DNA of 64,000 nucleotides from VBDM01 sp035637655 (GTDB lineage: Bacteria; Pseudomonadota; Gammaproteobacteria; Burkholderiales; SG8-39): positions 1-64,000 of the forward strand of contig DASPWT010000112.1 of NCBI GenBank assembly GCA_035637655.1, written 5' to 3'. Below, piece by piece: positions 40,157-49,065 of this stretch. A model generated the notes under the pieces. It searched no databases, was not told the origin of the DNA, and saw only the letters and a program-made list of their open reading frames with translations. Position 1 is the stretch's first letter. Every line of letters starts with the position of its first letter. Both the position numbers and the translations under genes were made by a program.

Positions 40157-41950
40157 ATGCAGCACATCCGCAACTTTTCGATCATCGCCCATATCGACCA
40201 CGGCAAGTCGACGCTCGCCGACCGCTTCATCCAGCGCTGTGGCGGACTGTCGGAGCGGGAAATGTCGGAGCAGGTGCTCGATTCGATGGATCTGGAGCGT
40301 GAGCGCGGCATCACCATCAAGGCGCAGACCGCAGCGCTGCAATACACTTCGCGCGACGGGGAGACCTACAACCTGAATCTCATCGATACGCCGGGTCACG
40401 TCGACTTCTCTTACGAAGTATCGCGCTCGCTTGCCGCGTGCGAAGGGGCCCTGCTGGTGGTGGACGCAAGCCAGGGAGTGGAGGCGCAGACGGTGGCCAA
40501 CTGCTACACCGCGATAGAGCAGGGGGTGGAGGTGGTGCCCGTGCTCAACAAGATCGACCTGCCCTCGGCCAATCCGGAGCGCGCCATCCAGGAAATCGAG
40601 GACGTCATCGGCATCAAGGCAAGCGATGCCTTACTCGTGAGCGCCAAGACCGGCGAAGGGGTGGAGGAAGTTCTCGAAGCGGTGATCCGTCGCATGCCAC
40701 CCCCGAAAGGCGATCCGGCCGCCCCTCTCAAGGCGCTTATCATCGATTCGTGGTTCGACAATTACGTCGGCGTGATCATGCTGGTGCGCCTGGTGGACGG
40801 AAGCATCCGGCCGAAGGACAAGCTGTTGCTGATGTCCACGCAAGCGGTCCACCTGTGCGAGCAGGTCGGCGTGTTCACGCCCAAGTCACAAGGCCGCGAG
40901 CAGCTTTCGGCCGGAGAGGTGGGATTCGTCACGGCCGGAGTGAGGGAACTCCAGCACGCGCGCGTCGGCGACACCATTACCCTGGTCAATCGTCCCGCGG
41001 CCATGCCGCTGCCGGGCTTCAAGGAGATCAAGCCGCAGGTGTTCGCCGGGCTCTATCCGGTCGAGGCGAGCGAGTACGAAGCGCTGCGCGACGCGCTGGA
41101 GAAGCTCAAGCTCAACGACGCGTCGCTGCACTACGAGCCGGAAACCTCCCAGGCGCTCGGCTTCGGATTCCGCTGCGGGTTTCTGGGCCTCCTGCACATG
41201 GATATCGTGCAGGAGCGGCTGGAAAGGGAATACGAAATGGCGCTCGTCACGACCGCACCCACGGTGGTGTACGAGGTACTGCTGCGGGACGGGACAGTCG
41301 CGCGCATCGAGAACCCCGCGAAAATGCCGGATCCCTCGAAAATCGAGGAGATTCGCGAGCCGATCATCGAAACGATCATTTTCGTGCCGCAGGAGTACGT
41401 CGGAGCGATCATGACCCTGTGCACGCAAAAGCGCGGAGTACAGAAGAATATGCAGTATCACGCACGCCAGGTGATGCTGACCTACGAGATGCCGCTCAAC
41501 GAGGTGGTCATGGATTTTTTCGACAAGCTCAAATCCGCAAGCCGAGGCTACGCGTCGCTCGACTACGAGTTCAAGGAGTACCGCGCCGCCGACATGGTGA
41601 AGCTCGACATCCTCATCAACGGGGAGCGGGTCGATGCTCTGTCGCTCATGGTGCACCGGGAAAACTCGTCCTACCGTGGCCGCGATCTGGTTTCGAGAAT
41701 GCGCGAACTGATCCCGCGACAGATGTTCGACGTGGCGGTTCAGGCGGCAATCGGCTCGCACGTCATTGCGCGCGAGACCGTCAAGGCGCTGCGCAAGAAC
41801 GTGCTGGCGAAGTGCTACGGTGGCGACGTGTCGCGCAAAAGGAAATTGCTGGAAAAGCAGAAAGCGGGGAAGAAGCGCATGAAGCAGGTCGGGACGGTGG
41901 AAATACCCCAGGAGGCGTTCCTGGCCATACTCCAGGTTGAAAGCAAATGA
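40157..41950 (+). CDS. lepA: Translation elongation factor 4
   Basis: 597 residues from ATG 40157 (MQHIRNFSIIAHIDHGKSTLADR), the standard length; an in-frame ATG 30 nt upstream would lie inside the terminator stem. GTPase motifs: AHIDHGKST (G1), DTPGH (G3), NKIDLP (G4). EF-G-like domains and the LepA-specific C-terminal domain (VLAKCYGGDVSRKRKLLEKQKAGKKRMK) follow. It acts on stalled or mistranslocated ribosomes. It precedes lepB, as in E. coli. Confidence 0.96.
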   Translation: MQHIRNFSIIAHIDHGKSTLADRFIQRCGGLSEREMSEQVLDSMDLERERGITIKAQTAALQYTSRDGETYNLNLIDTPGHVDFSYEVSRSLAACEGALLVVDASQGVEAQTVANCYTAIEQGVEVVPVLNKIDLPSANPERAIQEIEDVIGIKASDALLVSAKTGEGVEEVLEAVIRRMPPPKGDPAAPLKALIIDSWFDNYVGVIMLVRLVDGSIRPKDKLLLMSTQAVHLCEQVGVFTPKSQGREQLSAGEVGFVTAGVRELQHARVGDTITLVNRPAAMPLPGFKEIKPQVFAGLYPVEASEYEALRDALEKLKLNDASLHYEPETSQALGFGFRCGFLGLLHMDIVQERLEREYEMALVTTAPTVVYEVLLRDGTVARIENPAKMPDPSKIEEIREPIIETIIFVPQEYVGAIMTLCTQKRGVQKNMQYHARQVMLTYEMPLNEVVMDFFDKLKSASRGYASLDYEFKEYRAADMVKLDILINGERVDALSLMVHRENSSYRGRDLVSRMRELIPRQMFDVAVQAAIGSHVIARETVKALRKNVLAKCYGGDVSRKRKLLEKQKAGKKRMKQVGTVEIPQEAFLAILQVESK

Positions 41951-42735
41951 ATTTCGCCCTGATCCTGTTTGTCCTGTTGGTTTTCACCGGGGCATTTGCC
42001 CTGGCAGACGCCGTCTATTTCGCGAAGCACCGAGGAAAGGGCGACAAGGAGCCCTGGTGGATCGAATATCCGAAGAGCTTCTTCCCGGTCATTCTCATCG
42101 TTTTCCTGCTGCGCTCGTTTCTGGTCGAGCCTTTCAAGATTCCTTCAGGCTCGATGGTGCCGACCCTGGTGGTCGGGGATTTCATCCTGGTCAACAAGTT
42201 CGCCTATGGCATCCGGGTCCCGCTCATCAACAAGAAGGTCGTCAGTATCGGGGAACCCAGGCGCGGCGATGTGATGGTGTTTCGTTTTCCGGAGGATCCG
42301 TCGCTCGATTACATCAAGCGCGTGATCGGCGTTCCCGGTGACAAGATCGTCTACGAGAACAAGAAACTCTTCGTCAACGGCGTCGCGCAACCGCGCAAGC
42401 AGATCTCCGATTATCTGAATCGCGAGCGGATCCACTACTCGGCGCGGTTTATCGAGACCGTGGGCGGGGTCCAACATCCCATTCTCCTTGAGGGTGATGC
42501 GCCGGCGGCGGTTCCCTTCACGCGACCGTTCCCGTTTCGCGAAAATTGCAACTACAATAGCGAGGGCGTGGCGTGCACCGTGCCTCCCGGGCATTATTTC
42601 ATGATGGGCGACAACCGCGACAACTCAGCGGACAGCCGGGTGTGGGGCTTCGTACCGGACGAGAATATCGTCGGAAAGGCGTTTTTCATCTGGTTCAATT
42701 TCAGCGAGCCGCGGCGCTTTGGCAAATTTCAATGA
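41947..42735 (+). CDS. lepB: Signal peptidase I
   Basis: 262 residues. Two N-terminal membrane helices (about 3-22 and 45-61) precede the periplasmic catalytic domain. The Ser-Lys dyad is Ser69 (IPSGSMVPTL) and Lys124 (DYIKRVIGVPGD), and the box GDNRDNSADSRVWG is near the end. It cleaves signal peptides of exported proteins. The start overlaps the lepA stop by 4 nt. Confidence 0.96.
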   Translation: MNFALILFVLLVFTGAFALADAVYFAKHRGKGDKEPWWIEYPKSFFPVILIVFLLRSFLVEPFKIPSGSMVPTLVVGDFILVNKFAYGIRVPLINKKVVSIGEPRRGDVMVFRFPEDPSLDYIKRVIGVPGDKIVYENKKLFVNGVAQPRKQISDYLNRERIHYSARFIETVGGVQHPILLEGDAPAAVPFTRPFPFRENCNYNSEGVACTVPPGHYFMMGDNRDNSADSRVWGFVPDENIVGKAFFIWFNFSEPRRFGKFQ

Positions 42736-42745
42736 AGGGGGATCC

Positions 42746-43096
42746 ATGAAGAATCAGCGAGGTCTTAGCCTGATTGGAATGGTGGTGATGTGCATCGTCA
42801 TTGTCATCGTCGCGATCGGCGGCCTGAAGATCGCTCCCGCCTACATCGAGTACTACAAGGTCAAGAAGGCGATCGTGGGCATAGCTCAGACCAACAGCAG
42901 GGCCACCGTCGCAGAGGTGCGCGAGGCGTTCAACCGGCGCGCGGCGATCGACGACATCGACGTGATCGCGGGCAGGGACCTCGATGTCACGAAGGAAGGC
43001 AACGACATTGTGATCTCGTTCGCCTATCCGAAGCGAATCTCGCTGTTCGGCAATGTCAGCGTCGTGTTCGATTTTGCTGCGAGCAGCAGTAATTAA
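42746..43096 (+). CDS. DUF4845 domain-containing protein
   Basis: 116 residues from ATG 42746, with a GAAGGGGG ribosome site. It starts MKNQRGLSLIGMVVM, a pilin-like membrane anchor (helix about 9-28), followed by a small periplasmic domain (KIAPAYIEYYKVKKAIVGIAQ...). Such DUF4845 proteins regularly sit between lepB and rnc in betaproteobacteria; function unknown. Confidence 0.85.
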   Translation: MKNQRGLSLIGMVVMCIVIVIVAIGGLKIAPAYIEYYKVKKAIVGIAQTNSRATVAEVREAFNRRAAIDDIDVIAGRDLDVTKEGNDIVISFAYPKRISLFGNVSVVFDFAASSSN

Positions 43097-43107
43097 CGAC
43101 ACACCGA

Positions 43108-43791
43108 GTGGAACGGGAGCGTCTTCAGCAGCATATCGGATACCGCTTTTCCCGGCCGGAGCTGCTCGCGCGCGCTCTCACTCACCGCAGTCACAGCGCG
43201 CTTCACAACGAGCGACTGGAGTTCCTGGGCGACAGCATTCTCAACTGCGTCGTTGCAGCCGAGCTGTTCGAGCGCTTCGACGGGCTTTCAGAGGGAGACC
43301 TGTCCCGGCTGCGGGCGCAGCTGGTGCGCGAGGAGACTTTGTATCAGGTGGCGCAGACGCTCGGCATGGGCGATCACCTGCAGCTGGGCGAAGGCGAGCT
43401 GAAGAGCGGTGGGTTCGCGCGGCCCTCCATTCTGGCCGACGCGTTCGAAGCGCTGATAGGCGCGGTCTTTGTGGACGGCGGTTTTTCAGCGGCCCGGGAG
43501 ACCATTCGGCGCTTGTATGGGCCGCTGCTTGCCGGCCTGGATCCGCAGGCGCCCGGTAAAGACCCGAAGACTCTTTTGCAGGAATTGCTTCAGGCCAGGA
43601 AGGTCGCGCTGCCTCAATATTCCGTGGTGGCAACCCACGGGGCGGCGCACAGCCAGGATTTCGAGGTGGAGTGCCTGATTCCCCAGCTCTCGGTGCGGAC
43701 TACGGGCAATGGGAGCAGCCGGCGAGGCGCCGAGCAGGTAGCGGCCATGCGCGCCTTCGAGCAGATCCGCCGTCGAACGGCCGTACCGTGA
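43108..43791 (+). CDS. rnc: Ribonuclease III
   Basis: 227 residues from GTG 43108. The RNase III signature NERLEFLGDSIL (34-45) carries the catalytic acidic residues, with ADAFEALIGAVFVDGG as the second acidic site. A dsRNA-binding domain is C-terminal (DPKTLLQELLQARK..., GNGSSRRGAEQVAAMRAF). It processes rRNA precursors and structured mRNAs. The stop overlaps the era start (GTGA). Confidence 0.95.
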   Translation: MERERLQQHIGYRFSRPELLARALTHRSHSALHNERLEFLGDSILNCVVAAELFERFDGLSEGDLSRLRAQLVREETLYQVAQTLGMGDHLQLGEGELKSGGFARPSILADAFEALIGAVFVDGGFSAARETIRRLYGPLLAGLDPQAPGKDPKTLLQELLQARKVALPQYSVVATHGAAHSQDFEVECLIPQLSVRTTGNGSSRRGAEQVAAMRAFEQIRRRTAVP

Positions 43792-44678
43792 TCGCCCCGG
43801 AACCGTTTCGTTGTGGAGTGATCGCCCTGATCGGACGTCCCAACGTCGGCAAATCCACGTTGCTGAATGCATTGCTGGGACAAAAACTCAGCATCACCTC
43901 GCACAAGCCGCAGACCACGCGGCAATCCCTTCGCGGGGTCCTCACCACGGAGACGGCGCAGTTCGTCCTCATCGACACCCCGGGTTTCCAGATCCGGCAC
44001 CGCGGCGCGCTCAACCGGGCGATGAACCGCGCGGTTCGCGCGGCGCTCGAGGCGGTCGATGTGGTGGCTCTGGTCGTCGAAGCGAAGCGCTTCGGGGCGG
44101 AGGATCGTACGCTGCTGAAACTCGCGCCTGCGGGGGTTCCGCTGTTTCTGGTCGTGAACAAGATCGACGCGACCGAACCGGCGGGTTTGCTGCCGTTTCT
44201 GAAAAAGGCCGCAGGCGAAGCCGAGTTCGATGAAATCGTTCCGGTCAGCGCAAGCCGCCGCAAGGGGCTCGATGAGCTGCTGGGGGCGCTCAGGCGCCAC
44301 CTGCCGGAGCAGCCGGCGATCCATTCCGAGGACGACTTAACCGACCGCAACGAGCGGTTTCTCGCCGCAGAATTCCTGCGAGAAAAGCTGTTTCGCCTTC
44401 TGGGCGAGGAGCTTCCTTACAGCGCCGGGGTGGAAATCGAGAAATTCGAGGAGCAGCGCGGCATGCGGCGGGTTCACGCCGCGATCGTCGTGGGAAAAGA
44501 AGGACACAAGGCAATCATCATCGGATCGGGCGGGAGCAAGCTGAAGAGAATTGCCACGGCCGCGCGTCTCGACATGGAGACGCTTTTCGGCTGCAAGGTC
44601 TATCTGCAAGTCTGGGTCAAGGTCCGCGGCGGCTGGACGGACGACGAAGCAGCGCTGAGACGCATGGGCTATGGTTGA
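43788..44678 (+). CDS. era: GTPase Era
   Basis: 296 residues from GTG 43788. GTPase motifs GRPNVGKST (about 16-24), DTPGF and NKID, followed by a KH domain (IVVGKEGHKAIIIGSGGSKLKRI). It binds 16S rRNA in 30S assembly. It overlaps rnc at its start and recO at its end (8 nt), the usual tight rnc-era-recO order. Confidence 0.95.
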   Translation: MIAPEPFRCGVIALIGRPNVGKSTLLNALLGQKLSITSHKPQTTRQSLRGVLTTETAQFVLIDTPGFQIRHRGALNRAMNRAVRAALEAVDVVALVVEAKRFGAEDRTLLKLAPAGVPLFLVVNKIDATEPAGLLPFLKKAAGEAEFDEIVPVSASRRKGLDELLGALRRHLPEQPAIHSEDDLTDRNERFLAAEFLREKLFRLLGEELPYSAGVEIEKFEEQRGMRRVHAAIVVGKEGHKAIIIGSGGSKLKRIATAARLDMETLFGCKVYLQVWVKVRGGWTDDEAALRRMGYG

Positions 44679-45390
44679 GCGCACCAGACAGGAAAGCCGT
44701 GAAGCCTTCGTCCTGCACGGCTACCCGTATCGCGAGACGAGCCTGCTGCTCGAAGTGTTTACCCGTGCATTCGGACGCGTGTCGATGGTGGCGCGGGGAG
44801 CGCGCAGCGCGCGCTCTCCCCTGCGCGGGGTGTTGCTCGCCTTTCAGCCGCTTGCACTGTCCTGGTTCGGCAAGGGCGAGCTGCGGACTCTCGCACGCGC
44901 CGAGTGGGTCGGCGGACAACCGCTGCTCCACGGCGAAGCGCTCATGTGCGGGTTCTATCTCAACGAGCTCCTGTTGCGGCTGCTGCCCCGCGAAGATCCC
45001 CACGATGCCCTGTTTTTGCGATACTGGGAAGCCCTGCGGGAACTCGCGCCGCACGGCGGGTCGGCTGCGGCCCTGCGTTCGTTCGAGAGAGCTCTGCTCA
45101 AGGAGCTCGGGTACGCCATGACGCTCGAGCGCGACAGCACGAGCGGCGGCGCGATCGACCCGGCGAAGAGCTATGCGTACGATCCCGAGCGCGGACCGAT
45201 CGAGGTCAAAGACACGGGGCCGGAGCCTCGTGTGTCCGGCCGGACGCTTCTCGACATGGCGCGCGACGACTACGCCGATCCCCAGACTCAGCAACAGGCC
45301 AAGGCGCTGATGCGCACGCTCATCAATCATCGCCTCGATCACCAGCCTCTGAAAAGCCGCCAGATCTTCAGGGATCTGCTCGCCCTCTGA
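44671..45390 (+). CDS. recO: DNA repair protein RecO
   Basis: 239 residues. An OB-fold N-terminus (AFVLHGYPYRETSLLLEVFTRAFGRVSMVARGARS) and a helical C-terminal region (FYLNELLLRLLPREDPHDALF) as in RecO. There are no Zn-binding Cys pairs, as in many proteobacterial forms. It loads RecA on SSB-coated DNA with RecR. The position after era is conserved. Confidence 0.93.
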   Translation: MVERTRQESREAFVLHGYPYRETSLLLEVFTRAFGRVSMVARGARSARSPLRGVLLAFQPLALSWFGKGELRTLARAEWVGGQPLLHGEALMCGFYLNELLLRLLPREDPHDALFLRYWEALRELAPHGGSAAALRSFERALLKELGYAMTLERDSTSGGAIDPAKSYAYDPERGPIEVKDTGPEPRVSGRTLLDMARDDYADPQTQQQAKALMRTLINHRLDHQPLKSRQIFRDLLAL

Positions 45391-45402
45391 GGCTTCATCC
45401 GC

Positions 45403-46146
45403 ATGACTCTTTTGAGCGTCAATCTCAACAAGGTTGCGCTGCTGCGCAATACCCGCACCATCGGCATTCCAAGTGTGGTCCACGCGGCGCGCCTTGCGCT
45501 GGGCGCGGGCGCTCACGGAATCACGGTCCACCCGCGCCCCGACGGGCGCCACGTGCGGGCTCAGGATGTGCGCGAACTCGCCGTCGTCCTGCGGGATCGG
45601 CCCGGAACGGAATTCAACATCGAAGGCAATCCGTTTCACGGCCTGCTCGAGTTTGTGCGCGAGGTGCGCCCGGCGCAGTGCACGCTGGTTCCCGACGAAA
45701 CCGGCGCCTTCACCTCCGACCACGGCTGGGATCTCGGCAGGGACGGCGCGCGGCTCGGGCCCGTCGTGGAGGAACTCAAGTCGCTGGGCGTGCGGGTGAG
45801 CCTATTCATGGATCCGGTTTCGGAGGCGATGACGGCCGCTGCCGACCTGGGTGCCGACCGGGTCGAGCTGTATACGGAACCCTACGCCCGCGCGTTCGGC
45901 GCCGTGGAGCAGGAAGCCGTGCTCGGACGTTACGCGCAAGCCGCGCGCGCCGCGCAGCACTCAGGGCTGGGCGTCAACGCCGGCCACGACCTCAATCTGG
46001 ACAATCTGCCGGTCTTCCTGCGCTCGGTGCCAAAGGTGCTGGAAGTGTCCATCGGACACGCGTTGATCTCCGACGCCCTGGATTGCGGCCTGGCTGAAGC
46101 AGTGCGCCGGTATCTCGAGGCGATTCGGCGAGGCAATGCCTCATGA
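45403..46146 (+). CDS. pdxJ: Pyridoxine 5'-phosphate synthase
   Basis: 247 residues. It condenses 1-deoxyxylulose 5-phosphate with 3-amino-2-oxopropyl phosphate in vitamin B6 synthesis. Seen: LSVNLNKVALLRNTR, GAHGITVHPRPDGRHVR, FNIEGNP, CTLVPDE, DRVELYTEPYA and VNAGHDLNLDNL, the signature positions of PdxJ. It overlaps acpS by 4 nt (ATGA). Confidence 0.96.
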   Translation: MTLLSVNLNKVALLRNTRTIGIPSVVHAARLALGAGAHGITVHPRPDGRHVRAQDVRELAVVLRDRPGTEFNIEGNPFHGLLEFVREVRPAQCTLVPDETGAFTSDHGWDLGRDGARLGPVVEELKSLGVRVSLFMDPVSEAMTAAADLGADRVELYTEPYARAFGAVEQEAVLGRYAQAARAAQHSGLGVNAGHDLNLDNLPVFLRSVPKVLEVSIGHALISDALDCGLAEAVRRYLEAIRRGNAS

Positions 46147-46547
46147 TCCTCGGAATCGGGACCGATCTTTGCGACATCGGCCGGATCGAACGGGCACTGG
46201 AGCGCTTCGGCGAAAAATTCGCCGCGCGGGTGCTGGTCGATTCCGAACTGCAGCGTTTTCGCCGTCATCGCAAGCCCGCTGCCTACCTCGCCAAGCGCTT
46301 CGCCGCCAAGGAAGCGTTTTCCAAGGCGCTCGGCACCGGGATCCATTTTCCGGTCAACTGGCACAACGTCTGGGTCGAAAACGAGCGCTCGGGGAAGCCT
46401 TCGCTCAAATTCTCCAAGCCGCTGGCGGCGCTTCTCAAACGGCGCGGCATTGCGAACGTATATGTATCCCTGACCGACGAAATCGGCATGGCCTGCGCGT
46501 TTGTCGTGGTCGAAGGAGCTCCTGCGAAGGCCCGGAGGAAAGAATGA
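46143..46547 (+). CDS. acpS: Holo-ACP synthase
   Basis: 134 residues. It transfers phosphopantetheine from CoA to ACP. The Mg-binding Asp is in GIGTDLCDIGRIE and the Glu in YLAKRFAAKEAFSKALGTG. It could modify both acyl carriers of this window, although the divergent ACP at 5940 lacks some of the acidic helix II residues that AcpS normally contacts. It overlaps nagZ by 4 nt. Confidence 0.95.
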   Translation: MILGIGTDLCDIGRIERALERFGEKFAARVLVDSELQRFRRHRKPAAYLAKRFAAKEAFSKALGTGIHFPVNWHNVWVENERSGKPSLKFSKPLAALLKRRGIANVYVSLTDEIGMACAFVVVEGAPAKARRKE

Positions 46548-47554
46548 CACTCGGCCCGGTGATGCTCGATGTAGCCGGGCTACGGGTTACGCCGGAGGAG
46601 AAGGAGATCCTGCGTCACCCCTCGGTGGGCGGCGTGATTCTATTTGCGCGCAACTTCCAGTCCCCGCGGCAGCTCCTCGCGCTCACGGCGGAGATTCGCG
46701 CTCTGCGCCGGCCCGAGCTGCTCATCGCGGTGGACCACGAAGGCGGCCGCGTGCAGCGGTTCCAGGAAGGCTTCACGCGCATTCCGCCGATGCGATTGCT
46801 GGGCGAGAGCTGGGAGAACGCTCCGCCCCGGGCGAAGGCGCTCGCCGAGGCGGTCGGTTACGTCATCGCAACGGAGCTGCAGACACACGGAGTCGATTTC
46901 AGCTTCGCGCCGGTGCTCGACGTGGACTTCGGCTCGAGCAGCATCATCGGAGATCGCGCTTTCTCGGACGAGCCCGCGGTGATCGCGGCGCTCGCCGGCG
47001 CGTTCGTCGCCGGATCGACGGCCGGCGGCGCGGCCTCGGTCGGCAAGCATTTCCCCGGTCACGGCTACGTGAAGGCGGATTCGCACGTCGATGTTCCGGT
47101 GGACGAGCGCGGCCTCGATGAAATCGAAGCGAACGACCTGCAACCTTACGGCGAGCTGATTGCGCTCGGGCTCGCCGGGGTGATGCCCGCTCACGTGATC
47201 TATCCCGCGGTGGACAGCCGGCCGGCGGGCTATTCGCCGGTGTGGCTGAAGGACATCCTGCGGCGCCGCCTCGGATTTGACGGCACGATCTTCAGCGACG
47301 ATCTCTCGATGGAAGGCGCGAGCGTCGCAGGGGGGCCGAGGGAACGTGCGCTCGCCGCGCTGGAGGCCGGTTGCGACATGGTTTTGCTGTGCAACGCGCC
47401 ACAGAGCGCAGCGGGGCTCCTTGACGCGCTGAAGGGCCGGGCGCTCGATCCGCGACGCGCCGAGCGAATGCGCGGACGCGGGCCACTCAAGCCTCTGGTT
47501 TCTGATACGCGCTACGCGTCGGCGGTTGCCGCGATCCAGGCTGTCTCGGTTTAG
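46544..47554 (+). CDS. nagZ: Beta-N-acetylhexosaminidase NagZ
   Basis: 336 residues from ATG 46544, with a CGGAGGAA ribosome site. Glycoside hydrolase family 3 of peptidoglycan recycling, removing GlcNAc from anhydro-muropeptides in the cytosol. Seen: IAVDHEGGRVQRF, GKHFPGHGYVKADSH (acid/base His) and FSDDLSMEGA with the nucleophile Asp. The frame continues upstream in acpS as shadow. Confidence 0.94.
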   Translation: MTLGPVMLDVAGLRVTPEEKEILRHPSVGGVILFARNFQSPRQLLALTAEIRALRRPELLIAVDHEGGRVQRFQEGFTRIPPMRLLGESWENAPPRAKALAEAVGYVIATELQTHGVDFSFAPVLDVDFGSSSIIGDRAFSDEPAVIAALAGAFVAGSTAGGAASVGKHFPGHGYVKADSHVDVPVDERGLDEIEANDLQPYGELIALGLAGVMPAHVIYPAVDSRPAGYSPVWLKDILRRRLGFDGTIFSDDLSMEGASVAGGPRERALAALEAGCDMVLLCNAPQSAAGLLDALKGRALDPRRAERMRGRGPLKPLVSDTRYASAVAAIQAVSV

Positions 47555-47563
47555 AATTCGAGA

Positions 47564-48469
47564 GTGACACACGACCACGATCACGGCGCGCACGATCCGC
47601 GACATGCCGGCCGGGCCTTCGCGCTGGGCATCGGCCTGAATCTCGCATTCGTGCTGGTCGAGGCGGTCTACGGCGTGCTCGCGCACTCCATGGCGCTGCT
47701 CGCCGACGCCGGCCATAACTTGAGCGATGTACTCGCGCTGACGCTCGCATGGGGCGCGAGCACATTGGCGAGGCGCGGGCCCTCGGAGCGCTTCACTTAC
47801 GGCCTGCGCAGCTCGTCGATCCTGGTCGCGCTGCTGAACGCGGCGCTCCTCCTCGTGGTGACGGGCGGCATTGCCTGGGAGGCGATCAATCGCCTGGCGA
47901 CGCCTTCGCCCGTCGCCGGTGAAACTGTGATCTGGGTGGCGCTCGTCGGCATAGTGATCAACGGGGTGGGCGCGATGCTGTTCGCGCGCGGTCGCCGGCG
48001 CGACATCAACATGCGCGGCGCGTTCCTGCATCTCGCGGCCGACGCGGCGGTCTCGCTCGGCGTCGTCATCGCGGGAGTCGGGATCCTCGCCACCGGCTGG
48101 CTGTGGCTCGACCCGCTCACCGGCCTCGTCATCGCGGTTGCCATCGTGTGGAGCACCTGGGGCCTCTTGCGCGATTCGGTCGCGCTCGCCTTGAACGCCG
48201 TCCCCGAGCACATCGATCCGCGCGTGGTGCGCACCTACCTGTCGCTGCTCGCGGGCGTGGCCGAGGTGCACGACCTGCATATCTGGGCGATGAGCACCAC
48301 GGAGACCGCGCTCACCGTGCACCTCGTCATCCCCGGCGGGCATCCCGGCGACGCGTTCATGGCGGAAGTGTGCAAGGAACTGCGCGCGCGCTATCACGTG
48401 CACCACGCGACCATCCAGGTCGAAACCGGCGCGCACCCGTGCGAGCTGGCGCCGGATCACGTGGTGTAG
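47564..48469 (+). CDS. Cation diffusion facilitator (Zn/Co/Cd efflux)
   Basis: 301 residues from GTG 47564. A His-rich start (THDHDHGAHD) is followed by six membrane helices. The transport site is visible as the HNLSD motif (helix II) and HLAADA (helix V). A C-terminal ferredoxin-like metal-binding domain (EVHDLHIWAMSTTETALTVHLVIP) completes the CDF layout, similar to CzcD/ZitB. It exports divalent metal, most likely zinc, against protons. It stands 9 nt after nagZ, without a known link. Confidence 0.88.
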   Translation: MTHDHDHGAHDPRHAGRAFALGIGLNLAFVLVEAVYGVLAHSMALLADAGHNLSDVLALTLAWGASTLARRGPSERFTYGLRSSSILVALLNAALLLVVTGGIAWEAINRLATPSPVAGETVIWVALVGIVINGVGAMLFARGRRRDINMRGAFLHLAADAAVSLGVVIAGVGILATGWLWLDPLTGLVIAVAIVWSTWGLLRDSVALALNAVPEHIDPRVVRTYLSLLAGVAEVHDLHIWAMSTTETALTVHLVIPGGHPGDAFMAEVCKELRARYHVHHATIQVETGAHPCELAPDHVV

Positions 48470-48570
48470 GGAGAGTCGATCGTTCTGCGCTTTGGAACTG
48501 ACAGTGGTATCTTGATCGAATGGGTCTCGTGGCAGACGAAGGATTCAAGCTTTATTAAGGAGGCGACAAT

Positions 48571-49056
48571 ATGGCACCGAACAATTCAGCCGTTCGCACT
48601 GGTTCCACCCTGATGTTGATTGCTGGGCTGGCTTTTATTGGCTATGCCGTAGTCTTTTTTATCCGCAGTTTTACCGGTACTGGTTTTGAGCTTGGCGTAG
48701 AGACCTTAAATGGCGTAACCAAAGCGCAACTCAATGCCCTTAACCCCGCGGTGGTTTACTACATTAACCATTTGCACATCGCAACCGCGGGGTTTATTGC
48801 CGCTACAGGCATAGCTGTTGCAGCTCTCTCTTGGTGGGGAGTCCGCAAGGGAGAATGGTGGGCGTGGTGGGCAGCCATGGTTTCCCCCGTGGCGGGCTTA
48901 GCCGTTGCTCTGCCGATGCATTACTTCGGTCACTTTACCTATGACTGGGTGAGTCATCTGGGTCCGATTTATCTGGCAACGCTCGTATTCGTGATAGGGG
49001 CTCTGCAAGCCCTACGCGGTTTTCTACAAGAAGGCGGCAGCGGACCGGCCCGCTAG
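48571..49056 (+). CDS. Four-helix integral membrane protein, unknown
   Basis: 161 residues with a good AAGGAGG ribosome site. Four predicted helices at about 12-33, 69-90, 95-119 and 129-149. Notable residues: NHLHIATAGF, ALSWWGVRKGEWWAWW and LPMHYFGHFTYDW, with several His and Trp near the membrane faces. I do not recognise a family. The codons are AT-richer than those of nagZ before or efp after it, so it may have been acquired. It faces efp tail to tail with a 9-nt gap. Confidence 0.7.
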   Translation: MAPNNSAVRTGSTLMLIAGLAFIGYAVVFFIRSFTGTGFELGVETLNGVTKAQLNALNPAVVYYINHLHIATAGFIAATGIAVAALSWWGVRKGEWWAWWAAMVSPVAGLAVALPMHYFGHFTYDWVSHLGPIYLATLVFVIGALQALRGFLQEGGSGPAR

Positions 49057-49065
49057 CGAAGACCG

